This document shows positions 37,260 through 47,917 of a stretch of 64,000 bases of DNA, piece by piece (position 1 is the stretch's first letter; each line of letters starts with the position of its first letter). The translations under genes were made by a program, and so were the position numbers. The stretch is from the NCBI RefSeq assembly GCF_009846755.1, contig NZ_AQOR01000008.1, positions 87,286 to 151,285 of the forward strand, written 5' to 3'. A model generated the notes under the pieces. The model saw nothing but the letters and a program-made list of their open reading frames with translations. It was not told the DNA's origin and did no database searches. Source of the stretch: Alcanivorax sp. S71-1-4 (lineage in GTDB: Bacteria > Pseudomonadota > Gammaproteobacteria > Pseudomonadales > Alcanivoracaceae).

Positions 37260-39092
37260 TCAGAAGCGGTATTGCCCGCCATCGATGCCCTGTTGGATCT
37301 CGGTGGTCAGGCGCTGGTAACAGCGTTCACCTGGCAGCAGGACATAGACAGGGTCGTCATGGCTGGCCAGATCGTACTTCTCTTCCTTCAGCTTGTTCTT
37401 CTGGTGCTTGAAGGTGCCGGTGGTGTCCACCGGATGGTTGGCAATGCGCAGGAACACCGGGATCGCGTAAGGCGGCAGCTCGCGCTGCAAGTGGCTGCAC
37501 AGGGCCTGGAAGTCGAATTGCTCATGGTCTGTGTTCAGGCGTATTTCCGCCATGCCGGCGCGCCCATTGGTGTTCGGGATTTCCACCCCGTACACGACGG
37601 TTTCGACCACACCCTCTGCGCCGTCAAGAATCTGTTCCACTTCCGTGGTGGAAACGTTCTCGCCTTTCCAGCGGAAGGTGTCACCGAGGCGGTCAACGAA
37701 CTGGGCGTGTTTGAAACCGATGTCGCGCATCATGTCGCCGGTGTCGAAATAGGCGTCACCCTTGGTGAACACGTTGCGCAGGATCGATTTCTCGGTCTTC
37801 TCCTTGTCGGTGTAGCCGTCAAACGGGGTCTTGTCGGTAATTTCACCGATCAACAGGCCCGCTTCACCTTTGCCCACCTTGATCATGAAGCCATCGTTGC
37901 CGCGAATAGGCTCTTCGCGTTCCTTGTCGTACTTTACGATGGCATAGCTGACCGGGGAAAAGCCCACGGTGTTGTCGAAGTTGAACACATTGGTGAAGGC
38001 CACGTTGCCCTCGGACGAGGCATAGAGCTCCACGACGCGTTCAATGCCGAAACGATCCTTGAACTGTTTCCAGATGCTCGGGCGCAGGCCGTTGCCGACG
38101 ATCACATGCACACGGTTATCGCGGTCGTTCGGTCTGGCCGGCTGTTCGTTCAGATAGCGGCACAGCTCGCCCACGTAGGCGAACGCGGTACAGTCATATT
38201 TGCGCACGTCTTCCCAGAAGCGGCTGGCAGAGAACTTGCGCGCCAGCACCAGGCCGGCGCCGGCGGCGATGGCCGACGCCCAGCTGATCACCATGCCGGT
38301 GGCGTGATAGAAGGGCAGGGTGGAATACATGCGGTCATGCTTGTTCAGGCGAACTGCGGCAAAGCCGAAGGCGCCATAGGCTTTCTGCCAGCGGCCATGG
38401 TTGAACACCACCGCTTTCGGCAGGCCGGTGGTGCCTGACGTATAGATATAAAACAGCGGATCTTTCAGGAAGATGTGGCTGGCCTGTTCCGGGTTTTCCG
38501 AGGAGCAGTCGCGGATTGCTTCGGCGATGTTGCGATAGCCTTCCGGTACTGTGCCGGCGTCTTCCAGGGTGTCCTGGTCTGCCCAGCAATAGAAGCGGTC
38601 GGCGGCCAGTTCGAGCTGGTCGCGCACCTCATCAATGGCGTCGGTCAGCTCGGCCCCGATCAGGGCGGCTTTCGGTTTCACCAGGTTGAAGCTGTGTACC
38701 AGCACCTTGCCGCGTTGCGAGGTGTTGATCAGTGCCGAGCAGACACCGATCTTGGCGGCGCCGACGACGGTGGCCAGCAGTTCCGGGCGGTTTTCGATAT
38801 CCACCGCGATGGAGTCGCCCTTTTTCAGGCCGATGGAGGCCAGGTAGTCTGCAATCCGGTTGGTCCAGGCATTGAACTGGCGGTAGGTCAGTTGGGTGTC
38901 CTGATAGATCAGGGCAACGCCGTTGGGGTTCATCTCGGTGGCCCGCTGGATGGCCAGGCCCAGACCGATGGGTTTGTTCGGGTCGGAAAACTTGCCCATT
39001 TTGGACCCCTTGACGAGGCCGGGCAGGTTTGCAAACACCATGGGCAAGCGGGCAAGCAGCTTGGGCAACGTAATGACGTCGGCGTTGCTCAT
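37260..39092 (-). CDS. atuH: FATP-type acyl-CoA synthetase, AtuH-like
   Basis: Membrane-associated AMP-forming ligase that activates long, very-long or branched-chain acids with CoA. 610 residues, within the FATP/very-long-chain range. The AMP-binding motif YTSGTTGLPKA lies near residue 223, followed by VELYASSEGN, YFDTGDMMR and the FRWKGENVST motif typical of this group. In P. aeruginosa the atu cluster ends with a similar very-long-chain acyl-CoA synthetase (AtuH), which would activate citronellate/geranate; position and family fit. It is separated from atuF by 278 bases, so it may have a separate promoter. GGAG precedes the ATG. The symbol rests on context and is less certain than the family. 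Confidence 0.8.
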   Translation of the reverse strand: MSNADVITLPKLLARLPMVFANLPGLVKGSKMGKFSDPNKPIGLGLAIQRATEMNPNGVALIYQDTQLTYRQFNAWTNRIADYLASIGLKKGDSIAVDIENRPELLATVVGAAKIGVCSALINTSQRGKVLVHSFNLVKPKAALIGAELTDAIDEVRDQLELAADRFYCWADQDTLEDAGTVPEGYRNIAEAIRDCSSENPEQASHIFLKDPLFYIYTSGTTGLPKAVVFNHGRWQKAYGAFGFAAVRLNKHDRMYSTLPFYHATGMVISWASAIAAGAGLVLARKFSASRFWEDVRKYDCTAFAYVGELCRYLNEQPARPNDRDNRVHVIVGNGLRPSIWKQFKDRFGIERVVELYASSEGNVAFTNVFNFDNTVGFSPVSYAIVKYDKEREEPIRGNDGFMIKVGKGEAGLLIGEITDKTPFDGYTDKEKTEKSILRNVFTKGDAYFDTGDMMRDIGFKHAQFVDRLGDTFRWKGENVSTTEVEQILDGAEGVVETVVYGVEIPNTNGRAGMAEIRLNTDHEQFDFQALCSHLQRELPPYAIPVFLRIANHPVDTTGTFKHQKNKLKEEKYDLASHDDPVYVLLPGERCYQRLTTEIQQGIDGGQYRF

Positions 39093-39370
39093 AGGATCTC
39101 CGTTATTCTAGGTACTGAAATCGTGCACGCCCGGAGAGGTGACTTCCATTTCTCCGGGCACCAGAAAAGAGACAAAACCGGGCAGTCACTGACTTGCCCG
39201 CGCCACGGCCCCGAAGTGCCGCAGCAGGCTCCACCGGTTTGCCGGTGGATGCCCTGGCCCATCCTTGCCAATCATTGCCGGCAAGGGTGGGAGAAGAACC
39301 CCGCCAGGAATCTTCGGTGCCTGATTATGTGGGCTGCTAACCTTAACTGCACGGCTCAGCCGGGGCAAGT

Positions 39371-41362
39371 TCAGGCCTGTGTTTCGGCCTCTTCAGTCGC
39401 TATTGAAAGCAGTATCTGTTTACTTTTCACCTGATCACCCGCGCTGACACTGACCGTCGCGACAGTGCCGTCGGTATCGGCCTTGAGGCTGTGCTCGATC
39501 TTCATGGCTTCAAGCAATACCAGCACCTGGCCTTTGCGCACCACATCGCCTTCCGCGCAGCGTACTTCCAGCACGGCGCCGTCCATGGGCGCACGGACCT
39601 TGCCGCTGCCGGCACCGCCGGCGGATTCTGGCAGCGCATGGGTGTGGTCAGCAAAACACCAGAGCTGACCGTGACTGGCCAGCCACATTTTTTCACCTTC
39701 GCGCTGTGCGGCAAGGGGGTAGCGCACACCGTCCACATCAATGCGATCGTCCCCGCAAGGATAGGTAATCTGATGGGTATGCTCGCCGACCTGGACGGCG
39801 AGTTGATCGTCGTCGCGCGCGCCCAGCAGCACATCCTGCTTTTGCTCGCCCTGTTGCAACAACAGCCGCTGCTGTGCGGGACCAGAACTGCGCCAGCCCT
39901 GTGCGGTGTGCGTGCCACTGTATGCGTGACTGATCAGTGTTGCCGCGACTGCCCAGTCGCGACTTGTCGGGCAGGCGGCCTGCAGGCTGTTGTCCTCCGC
40001 GAACTCGTCGCCAATAAAGGCCGTGGTGGCGTCGCCGGCGGCAAACGCCGGGTGACGCAATATGGCGGCCAGAAAGCGGCGGTTGTCCTGTACGCCAAGC
40101 AGGCAGGTGTCTTCCACTGCGCGAATCAGGCGGCGGCGGGCGTCCTCGCGGCTGGCGCCCCAACAGATGATCTTGGCCAGCATGGGGTCGTAGTGACTGC
40201 CGACCCGGTAGCCTTCGCGCAGCCCGTGATCGATACGCACGCCCTCGCCAGTGGCGGGCGACCAGCGCAGCACGGGTCCGGTTTGCGGCAGAAAGCCGGC
40301 GGCCGGGTCTTCGGCATACAGGCGCACTTCTATGGCATGGCCATCCAGTGTGACCTGTTCCTGTGTCAACGGCAGAGGTTCCCCGCGCGCGACACGAAGC
40401 TGCCAGGCGACCAGATCCTGGCCTGTGACCAGCTCCGTGACCGGATGCTCCACCTGCAGGCGGGTATTCATTTCCAGAAAAAAGAAATCACCGTTGTCAG
40501 CGAGCAGGAACTCCACCGTGCCGGCCCCTACATACTGGCAGGCTTTTGCAGCCTGGACTGCGGCGGCACCCATGCGTGCGCGCAGGTCGGCATCGACGGC
40601 AGGCGAGGGCGCTTCCTCGACGACCTTCTGGTGGCGGCGCTGCACCGAGCAGTCGCGTTCGCCCAGATGAATGACATTGCCGTGGTGATCGCCGAAGACC
40701 TGAATTTCCACATGGCGGGGGCGCATCACCGCCCGCTCGAGGATCAGTTCGTCGCTGCCGAAGGCGTTGCGTGCCTCTGAGCGCGCGCTGCGCAGTTGTT
40801 CGGGAAGGTCGGCGGCGTCGGTCACCACACGCATGCCGCGACCACCACCGCCTGCGGACGCCTTGACCATCAACGGCAGGCCGATACGTTCTGCTTCGCG
40901 CAGCAGCGTGGCGTCGTCCTGCTCGGCCCCTTCGTAGCCCGGAATGCAGGGCACGCCCGCTTCCTGCATGGCTATTTTTGACAAGCGCTTGGAGCCCATC
41001 AGGTGGATTGCGTCTACAGGCGGGCCGATAAAGACAATATCTGCCGCCGCGCAGGCGCGCGCGAAGTCGGCGTTCTCGGACAGGAATCCGTAGCCGGGGT
41101 GCACGGCGTTGGCACCGGTCTTGCGCGCGGCATCAAGGATTGCTTCCACGTTCAGGTAAGACTGGCTGACGGTGGCCGGTCCGATGCAGACGGCTTCGTC
41201 TGCCAGTTGCACGTGCAGGGCGTCCCGGTCCGCCTCGGAAAAGACCGCCACGGTACGGTAACCCATGGCGCGCGCGGTACGGATTACGCGGCAGGCGATC
41301 TCGCCGCGGTTGGCGACCAGGATTTTTTCAAAATCAACGGTGACGGGAGTGCTGTCGGCCAT
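39371..41362 (-). CDS. atuF: Geranyl-CoA carboxylase alpha (biotin carboxylase/biotin carrier) subunit
   Basis: Carboxylates its own biotin with ATP and bicarbonate, then passes CO2 to AtuC. 663 residues. The biotin carboxylase domain (about 10-455) includes ILVANRGEIACRV, the ATP-grasp glycine loop ASAGGGGRGMR and EMNTRLQVEHPVTE; then a linker domain; then the C-terminal biotin carrier with EAMKIEHS and biotin lysine K621. Start at MADSTPV, four codons after another ATG. Sequence alone hardly separates geranyl- from methylcrotonyl-CoA carboxylase alpha; the gene order atuA-B-C-D-E-F makes the geranyl assignment much more likely. Confidence 0.88.
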   Translation of the reverse strand: MADSTPVTVDFEKILVANRGEIACRVIRTARAMGYRTVAVFSEADRDALHVQLADEAVCIGPATVSQSYLNVEAILDAARKTGANAVHPGYGFLSENADFARACAAADIVFIGPPVDAIHLMGSKRLSKIAMQEAGVPCIPGYEGAEQDDATLLREAERIGLPLMVKASAGGGGRGMRVVTDAADLPEQLRSARSEARNAFGSDELILERAVMRPRHVEIQVFGDHHGNVIHLGERDCSVQRRHQKVVEEAPSPAVDADLRARMGAAAVQAAKACQYVGAGTVEFLLADNGDFFFLEMNTRLQVEHPVTELVTGQDLVAWQLRVARGEPLPLTQEQVTLDGHAIEVRLYAEDPAAGFLPQTGPVLRWSPATGEGVRIDHGLREGYRVGSHYDPMLAKIICWGASREDARRRLIRAVEDTCLLGVQDNRRFLAAILRHPAFAAGDATTAFIGDEFAEDNSLQAACPTSRDWAVAATLISHAYSGTHTAQGWRSSGPAQQRLLLQQGEQKQDVLLGARDDDQLAVQVGEHTHQITYPCGDDRIDVDGVRYPLAAQREGEKMWLASHGQLWCFADHTHALPESAGGAGSGKVRAPMDGAVLEVRCAEGDVVRKGQVLVLLEAMKIEHSLKADTDGTVATVSVSAGDQVKSKQILLSIATEEAETQA

Positions 41363-41376
41363 GTGTGTGCCCACTG

Positions 41377-42180
41377 TTATTCAGCCCATTGGGGGAGTCG
41401 TTTCTGTACGAACGCCATGGTGCCTTCGGCGCCTTCGGCGCTGGCCACGGCGCTGGCGAAGTCGTGCGCGGCCTGGTCCAGCACATCATCCAGAGGCTGG
41501 CTCAGGGTGTTGAGGACCAGCTGTTTGGTGACGCGGTTGGCATGCGGCGCGCAACGGCGGATCTGCTTGAGTGTTTCCGCCAGACGGGTATCGATGTCCG
41601 CAGCGGGAACGGCCTCGTGGGCGATGCCCAGACGGGCTGCTTCCTGCCCGTTGAAGCGTGCCCCGGTGAGCGCCAGGCGGCGTGCCTGGGTCAGGCCGAC
41701 GCGTTGCACCACAAACGGTGCGATCTGTGCGGGGATGACGCCGAGGCCGGTTTCCGGCAGGCCGAATTGCGCATCGTCGGCGGCGAGCGCCACGTCCGAC
41801 ACGCAGGCAAGGCCGAAGCCGCCACCCAGCACGGCGCCTTCCAGTACCGCGACGATCACCTGCGGTTGCGCATTGGCGCAGGTGATCATCTCGCCAAAGC
41901 GGCGGTTCAGGGCATAGAAGGCATCGGCATCGCCGCTGGCTGCGCGGGCCCGGGCGCCGGCCATGTCCTTGATGTCCCCGCCGGCGCAGAAATGACCGCC
42001 GGTGCCGCGCAGGACGATGGCGCGCACGCTATCGTCTCCGGCGACGGCGCCGAAGACCGCCATCAGTTCATTGACCATGCCCAGGCTCATCGCGTTACGG
42101 CTTTCCGGGCGATTCAACGTTACGTGCAACACTGGCCCGTCCTGCTCCAGCAGCAATGTCTCGGTGTCTGGCAGTGCCAT
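41377..42180 (-). CDS. atuE: Isohexenylglutaconyl-CoA hydratase (enoyl-CoA hydratase family)
   Basis: Hydrates the carboxylated geranyl-CoA product before cleavage in acyclic terpene degradation. 267 residues, crotonase fold. NRPESRNAMSL, the oxyanion-hole HFCAGGDIKDM and LEGAVLGGGFGLACVSDVALA are visible. The start follows family length and the N-terminus MALPDTETL; GAGGAG occurs just upstream. It lies 29 bases after atuD and 14 before atuF. Alternative: methylglutaconyl-CoA hydratase (LiuC); the order favours AtuE. Confidence 0.88.
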   Translation of the reverse strand: MALPDTETLLLEQDGPVLHVTLNRPESRNAMSLGMVNELMAVFGAVAGDDSVRAIVLRGTGGHFCAGGDIKDMAGARARAASGDADAFYALNRRFGEMITCANAQPQVIVAVLEGAVLGGGFGLACVSDVALAADDAQFGLPETGLGVIPAQIAPFVVQRVGLTQARRLALTGARFNGQEAARLGIAHEAVPAADIDTRLAETLKQIRRCAPHANRVTKQLVLNTLSQPLDDVLDQAAHDFASAVASAEGAEGTMAFVQKRLPQWAE

Positions 42181-42209
42181 GTCTTTCTCCTCGCGGCTCG
42201 CCGCAGCCC

Positions 42210-43370
<1,161 letters not shown>

Positions 43371-43387
43371 GACGATTCTCCTGAGGC

Positions 43388-45004
43388 TCAGAGGCGGGCG
43401 ACGCCGAAAGTGTTGGTGTTGAGCGGGCGGCGTTGCGCCTCGCGGCAGATATCCAGAACAAAGGCAACGACCTTGCGTGTATCGCGCGGATCAATGATGC
43501 CGTCGTCCCACATGTGGGCGGTGCCATACAGGGCGGTGGACTGGCTGTCGAGCTTCTGTGCTGTGCTCTGTTGTAGCAGTTCCAGCACTTTTTCATCCGG
43601 CTCCATACCCATGGCGCGCTGCTTCTGCTCGGCAACAATGCGCAGCACCATGCCGGCCTGCTGCCCCCCCATGACGGCGACCTTGCTGTTCGGCCAGGCA
43701 AAGATGAAACGCGGGTCCAGGCCCCGGCCGCACATGGCGTAGTTGCCGGCGCCGTAGGAGCCACCGATGACAATGCTGATCTTCGGCACGCGGGCATTCG
43801 CCACGGCCTGGATCATTTTGGAGCCGTGCTTGATGATGCCGCCCTGTTCCGGCTCGGTGCCGACCAGGAAACCGGTGGTGTTATGCAGGAACAGCAGCGG
43901 GCGATTCGTCTGGTCGCACAACTGGATGAACTGTGCGGCCTTGGCGGCGCCCTGGTGGGTGATCGGGCCATTGTTGCCGATCACGCCCACCGGGTGCCCC
44001 TCCATGTGAATCCAGCCGCACACGGTGGCGCCATCCCAGTCGTTCTTGAAGTCGAGGAAATCGGAATTGTCGGCGATGCGGGCGATGATCTCGCGTACGT
44101 CGTAGGGCTTGCGCGGGTCCGCCGGTACGACCCCCGGCAGTTCTTCCGCGTCATAACGCGGTGGCAGGAAGTCCTTTTTCGGCGCGGGGGTGATCTGGTC
44201 CTGCCAGCCCAGGCTGGCCATCACTTCCCGGGCAATGCGAATGCCGTCCGCGTCGTTTTCTGCCACGTATTCGGCGGTGCCGGCCACTGTGGCATGCATC
44301 TCCGCGCCACCAAGTGCTTCGTCGGTGGCGACTTCACCGGTGGCTGCTTTCAGTAGCGGCGGGCCCGCCAGGAACATCTTTGCCTGGCCGCGCACCATGA
44401 TGCAGTAATCGGACAGGCCCGGCTGGTAGGCGCCACCTGCCGTGGCATTGCCATGCACGACGGTGATCTGCGGAATGCCCATGGCAGAAAGGCGCGCCTG
44501 GTTGGCAAAGGTGCGTGCGCCCTCGACAAAAATGTCGGCGGCGTAGTTCAGGTTGGCGCCACCGGATTCCGACAGGGAAATGATCGGCAGTTTGTTTTCC
44601 CGTGCGATGTCCTGCAGGCGCAGGCTTTTGCGCAGGCCGGCCGGGGTGATGGTGCCGCCCTTGATGGCCGAATTGCTGGCTGCCACCAGCACGCGCGCCC
44701 CGGCCACGTAGCCGATGCCGGCGATGCTGGCGCCACCTGCTTCGGTGCCGTCGCGGTCGTCATGCATCATATAGCCGGCCAGCGGTTGCAGGGCGAGAAA
44801 CGGCGAACCCGGGTCCAGCAGGCGGGCGACCCGTTCATGGGGGAGCAGCTTTCCCTTTTTCTCGAACTTTTCCCGCTGGCTCTCGGATTTCTCCACGACC
44901 TTGTTTTCGATGGCGCGGAATTCCGCTACCGCCTCCAGCACGGCGGCATGGTTCTGGCGGAATTCCTCGCTCTGGGTATCGAGCTGGGACTCAATGACTG
45001 GCAT
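43388..45004 (-). CDS. atuC: Geranyl-CoA carboxylase beta (carboxyltransferase) subunit
   Basis: Transfers CO2 from biotin on AtuF to the gamma-methyl carbon of geranyl-CoA. 538 residues, two carboxyltransferase (crotonase-like) halves. The N-terminal half has GNATAGGAYQPGLSDY where methylcrotonyl-CoA carboxylases typically have GSCTAGGAYVPAMxDE; AtuC proteins carry the former. The C-terminal half has IVIGGSYGAGNYAMCGRGLDP and the GGQQAGMV motif. It overlaps atuB by 14 bases and precedes atuD by 17. Together with AtuF this is the signature enzyme of the pathway. Confidence 0.9.
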   Translation of the reverse strand: MPVIESQLDTQSEEFRQNHAAVLEAVAEFRAIENKVVEKSESQREKFEKKGKLLPHERVARLLDPGSPFLALQPLAGYMMHDDRDGTEAGGASIAGIGYVAGARVLVAASNSAIKGGTITPAGLRKSLRLQDIARENKLPIISLSESGGANLNYAADIFVEGARTFANQARLSAMGIPQITVVHGNATAGGAYQPGLSDYCIMVRGQAKMFLAGPPLLKAATGEVATDEALGGAEMHATVAGTAEYVAENDADGIRIAREVMASLGWQDQITPAPKKDFLPPRYDAEELPGVVPADPRKPYDVREIIARIADNSDFLDFKNDWDGATVCGWIHMEGHPVGVIGNNGPITHQGAAKAAQFIQLCDQTNRPLLFLHNTTGFLVGTEPEQGGIIKHGSKMIQAVANARVPKISIVIGGSYGAGNYAMCGRGLDPRFIFAWPNSKVAVMGGQQAGMVLRIVAEQKQRAMGMEPDEKVLELLQQSTAQKLDSQSTALYGTAHMWDDGIIDPRDTRKVVAFVLDICREAQRRPLNTNTFGVARL

Positions 45005-45878
45005 CGTCGCTGTCCTCGTTGAACAGGGCCGGTTTCACCGCGCGGTGGAAACCGTCAAAAGGTTTGCTGTGGGTGTGATCGGGCAGCGGGAAGATGGCGA
45101 TGTTGCCCTGCGAGGCAGCGCCGTCGATGCGCAGCGTGTCGCCGCTGATAAAGGCCGCTGCATCGGAGAGCAGAAAGCAGATTGCGGCGGACACTTCGGC
45201 TTCCTCACCCATGCGTTTCAGCGGTACGGCGGCGCGCAAGGTGCGAATGGTGGATTTGAAGCTTTCCGGGTAGGTGTCCATGCCGCTGGACGCGATCCAG
45301 CCCGGGGCGACCGCGTTGACGCGCACACCGGTGCAGCCCCACTCAAACGCAGCGGTCTTGGTGAAATTGTCCATGCCGGCCCGGGCTGCGCCAGAGTGCC
45401 CCATGCCGGGCATGCCGCCCCACATGTCGGCGATGATATTGACGATGCTGCCGCCGTTCCGGTTCATGCCCTGCATGAACACTTCCCGCGCCATCAGGAA
45501 ACCACCGGTCAGGTTGGTGCGCACCACGGTTTCCCAGCCTTTCTGACTGATCAGTGCCAGGGGGGAAGGGAACTGGCCGCCGGCATTGTTGACCAGGCCG
45601 TGCACCACCTCGACGGCCTTGTAGACGTCCGCGACGGTATTTTTCACGGCTTCTTCTTCGCGGATGTCACAGGTGAACCAGATGGCCTGGCCGCCGTCTT
45701 CGGTAATTTCCGCCGCGACGTTTTTCAGTTTGTCTTCTTTGCGGCCAATCAGTACAACGCGTGCACCGAGGCTGGCGAGTTCGTGCGCGGTGCAACGGCC
45801 GATGCCGCTGCCGCCGCCGGTCACGATGACATTGCGTCCGGCAAACAGGTCAGGACGAAATACGGAACGATAACCCAT
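44991..45878 (-). CDS. atuB: Short-chain dehydrogenase AtuB
   Basis: 295-residue Rossmann-fold SDR. GGGSGIGR (about 20-27) binds the cofactor, followed by NNAGG and a catalytic Ser region IADMWGGMPGMGHSGAARAGM. The usual Y-x3-K is not obvious: the sequence reads HSGAARAGMDNFTKTAA, so the tyrosine appears to be replaced, as in the 2,4-dienoyl-CoA reductase branch of SDRs. The position between atuA and atuC equals that of AtuB in P. aeruginosa, whose substrate is not established. It overlaps atuC by 14 bases and lies 18 bases after atuA. Confidence 0.82.
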   Translation of the reverse strand: MGYRSVFRPDLFAGRNVIVTGGGSGIGRCTAHELASLGARVVLIGRKEDKLKNVAAEITEDGGQAIWFTCDIREEEAVKNTVADVYKAVEVVHGLVNNAGGQFPSPLALISQKGWETVVRTNLTGGFLMAREVFMQGMNRNGGSIVNIIADMWGGMPGMGHSGAARAGMDNFTKTAAFEWGCTGVRVNAVAPGWIASSGMDTYPESFKSTIRTLRAAVPLKRMGEEAEVSAAICFLLSDAAAFISGDTLRIDGAASQGNIAIFPLPDHTHSKPFDGFHRAVKPALFNEDSDDASH

Positions 45879-45896
45879 CGGTCACAGGCCTCTTTT

Positions 45897-47690
45897 TTAT
45901 TGGTTCAGGGTGTTGTACAGGGTGTCCGACACCGGCACCGGGAAATCCAGCAGTTGCTGGGCGAAGGCTTTGCCCTGCGGGTCGATGCGCACAGATGCGA
46001 TGCCGCCACCGCCGAGGGCATTTTTCAGCAGGAAGTTAAAGGCATTGAAACCGGGCATGAACCAGCGCTGGACGCTGCCCTGTTCAGGATCCAGGGTGTG
46101 GCGCATGTAATCGGCTACGGCCTCGGCGGTCAGTGCAGCGCTCAGCCAGGGCAGGTAGGCGGCGTCGCGGGCGATCACGCCAATGTTGGCATGGTTGCCT
46201 TTGTCGCCACTGCGTGCCCAGGCGAGCCGGACCAAAGGCACGGTTTTTGTACCGATGTCCTGTGTCGGGGCGGGTGGGTTGTCTGCGGGCAGTTGTGCGG
46301 CGTCAAGCGGTTCGCCTTGTGGAACCGGCACCTCAATTTTGTCGCCGCCGATATCCACCTGGCAGGTGACGGCCTGTTTGCTGACCAGCGTGGAGAACAG
46401 ACGAATGCGCGGCATGGGCTTGGGGCGGCCGCCAACGATGCCGGTCAGGCCTGGCGCCATGCCGGTGGCCGCCTGGGCGATTTCGCGGCCAAAGATGCCC
46501 AGCGCTTTTTTGTCGTTGTGCACGGCGCCGATCTTCACCACCACTTCGCGGGTATCGCTTCGGCGCCCCTGGGCGCCATAGGTCGCTTCCGTGCCGAGCA
46601 ATTCCACGGAGACTTCGCGGAAATCCTCCATCTTCAGTTGCTGGAAAATGCCGCGGACCTTTTTCAGGATCGCATCGGCCACCGCCTGGCCCTTGCGGGC
46701 GGCATCGATGCCACCAATCAGGAAACTGGCGGTGATGCGCTGGCCATCGGGCCATGTTGCGGAGACTTTGTACTGGTCCGTGGGCGGCAGGCCCCGGGCG
46801 CCGGTGACGCGGACGCGGTTGTCGCCGACCTGTTCCAGTTTTACGCCGGTAAAATTGCACACCACGTCCGGCAGCAGGTAGGCGCGTGGATCGCCGATTT
46901 CATAGACGATCTGTTCGCCCACGGTCGCAGTGGTGATCAGGCCGCCCGTGTTATCCGGCTTGCTGACGACAAAGCTGCCATCCGCCTCGCATTCGGCGAC
47001 AGGGAAGCCCATGTTGAAATAGTCCGGCACCTGCTCCCAATCGGTAAAATTGCCACCGGTGCATTGTGCGCCGCATTCGATCACGTGGCCGGCCAGTGAA
47101 CCCTGTGCCAGTTTGTCGTAGTCGCTTTCCGACCAGTTGAATTCGTGCATCAGCGGACCGAGCGCCAGCGCTGAGTCGGCGATACGGCCGGTCAGCACGA
47201 TGTCGGCCCCGGCATCCAGTGCGGCCTTGATCGGCAGCGCGCCGAGGTAGGCATTCATGGTCACGGTGAAGGGCGGCAGCGGGGCGCCGGTTTCCATTTC
47301 ACGCGCATCCTGAAACGCATTGCGCTGGCTGTTGAGGTCGTCGCCTTCCACCAGGGCGATTTTCATTTCCACGCCTGCGGCGGCAAATGCCTCTTCCAGC
47401 GCCTTGCGGCAGGCCTGAGGATTCACGCCGCCGGCATTGCTGATGACGCGAATGCCTTGTTGCTTGATCTCTTTTGCCAGTGGTGCCATGACCTGGGTGA
47501 CGAAATCATGGGCATAGCCCATCCCCGGGTCTTTCATGCGTGCGCCAGCCATGATGGACAGGGTGACTTCGGCGAGATAATCGAATACGAGGTAATCAAG
47601 GCGGGCCTGGCGCACCAGCTGGAAGGCTGCAGTATTGGTGTCGCCCCAGAACCCGGCGGCGCAGCCGATACGAATGGGTGCGGATGTCAT
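45897..47690 (-). CDS. atuA: Acyclic terpene utilization protein AtuA (DUF1446)
   Basis: First gene of the operon, 597 residues, matching AtuA. The N-terminal DUF1446 part has [41 protein letters not shown] and [15 protein letters not shown]; the C-terminal part has [15 protein letters not shown]. AtuA is needed for citronellol growth in P. aeruginosa and has been suggested to act on the carboxylated hydroxyacyl-CoA, but its reaction is unproven. Start at MTSAPIRIG with GGAG six to seven bases upstream. A promoter with an embedded operator lies about 60-90 bases upstream, so the whole atuABCDEF unit is probably repressed by AtuR. Confidence 0.9.
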   Translation of the reverse strand: MTSAPIRIGCAAGFWGDTNTAAFQLVRQARLDYLVFDYLAEVTLSIMAGARMKDPGMGYAHDFVTQVMAPLAKEIKQQGIRVISNAGGVNPQACRKALEEAFAAAGVEMKIALVEGDDLNSQRNAFQDAREMETGAPLPPFTVTMNAYLGALPIKAALDAGADIVLTGRIADSALALGPLMHEFNWSESDYDKLAQGSLAGHVIECGAQCTGGNFTDWEQVPDYFNMGFPVAECEADGSFVVSKPDNTGGLITTATVGEQIVYEIGDPRAYLLPDVVCNFTGVKLEQVGDNRVRVTGARGLPPTDQYKVSATWPDGQRITASFLIGGIDAARKGQAVADAILKKVRGIFQQLKMEDFREVSVELLGTEATYGAQGRRSDTREVVVKIGAVHNDKKALGIFGREIAQAATGMAPGLTGIVGGRPKPMPRIRLFSTLVSKQAVTCQVDIGGDKIEVPVPQGEPLDAAQLPADNPPAPTQDIGTKTVPLVRLAWARSGDKGNHANIGVIARDAAYLPWLSAALTAEAVADYMRHTLDPEQGSVQRWFMPGFNAFNFLLKNALGGGGIASVRIDPQGKAFAQQLLDFPVPVSDTLYNTLNQ

Positions 47691-47751
47691 AACCTGCTCC
47701 TGTCGGCGGATCTGAGGAGCCCTGGCTTGTGCGGGCTCCGGATGCTTCGGT

Positions 47752-47781
47752 AAGCTACCAAGCAAGCGCTTGGTCTGTAAA
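47752..47781 (-). promoter_or_regulatory. atuA promoter with operator filling the spacer
   Basis: On the minus strand TTTACA (47776-47781) and TAGCTT (47752-47757) are 18 bases apart. The spacer is almost exactly the inverted repeat ACCAAGC-AAGC-GCTTGGT (plus strand, 47757-47774). AtuR of P. aeruginosa binds inverted repeats in the atuA promoter, and this is the obvious candidate here. Confidence 0.75.
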
Positions 47782-47917
47782 GGGTTCGCCAGGGCGTCAC
47801 ACTGACCGGAAACACCGTGCTGAGCGAAACGGTCAGGTGCGCCAGCCGATACTTGCAGCCAGCCAGGTGGCGCCGATAATGGCGCCTGCATTCGAGGGCT
47901 TTACCAGGGTGGCGGGC

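Noticed and set aside
37140..38438. A plus-strand open frame opposite the acyl-CoA synthetase gene
   Set aside because: It is antisense to a gene with intact AMP-binding motifs and has shadow-frame composition.
39231..39286. Two GC-rich hairpins in the atuF-atuH gap as terminators
   Set aside because: CCACCGG/CCGGTGG and CCTTGCC/GGCAAGG pair well but no T-run follows on the minus strand, so I do not call a terminator; read-through into the synthetase gene remains possible.
44901..47099. A plus-strand open frame of about 730 codons opposite atuC-atuB-atuA
   Set aside because: It lies antisense to three well-recognised genes and encodes a Gly/His/Ala-rich sequence with no motif.
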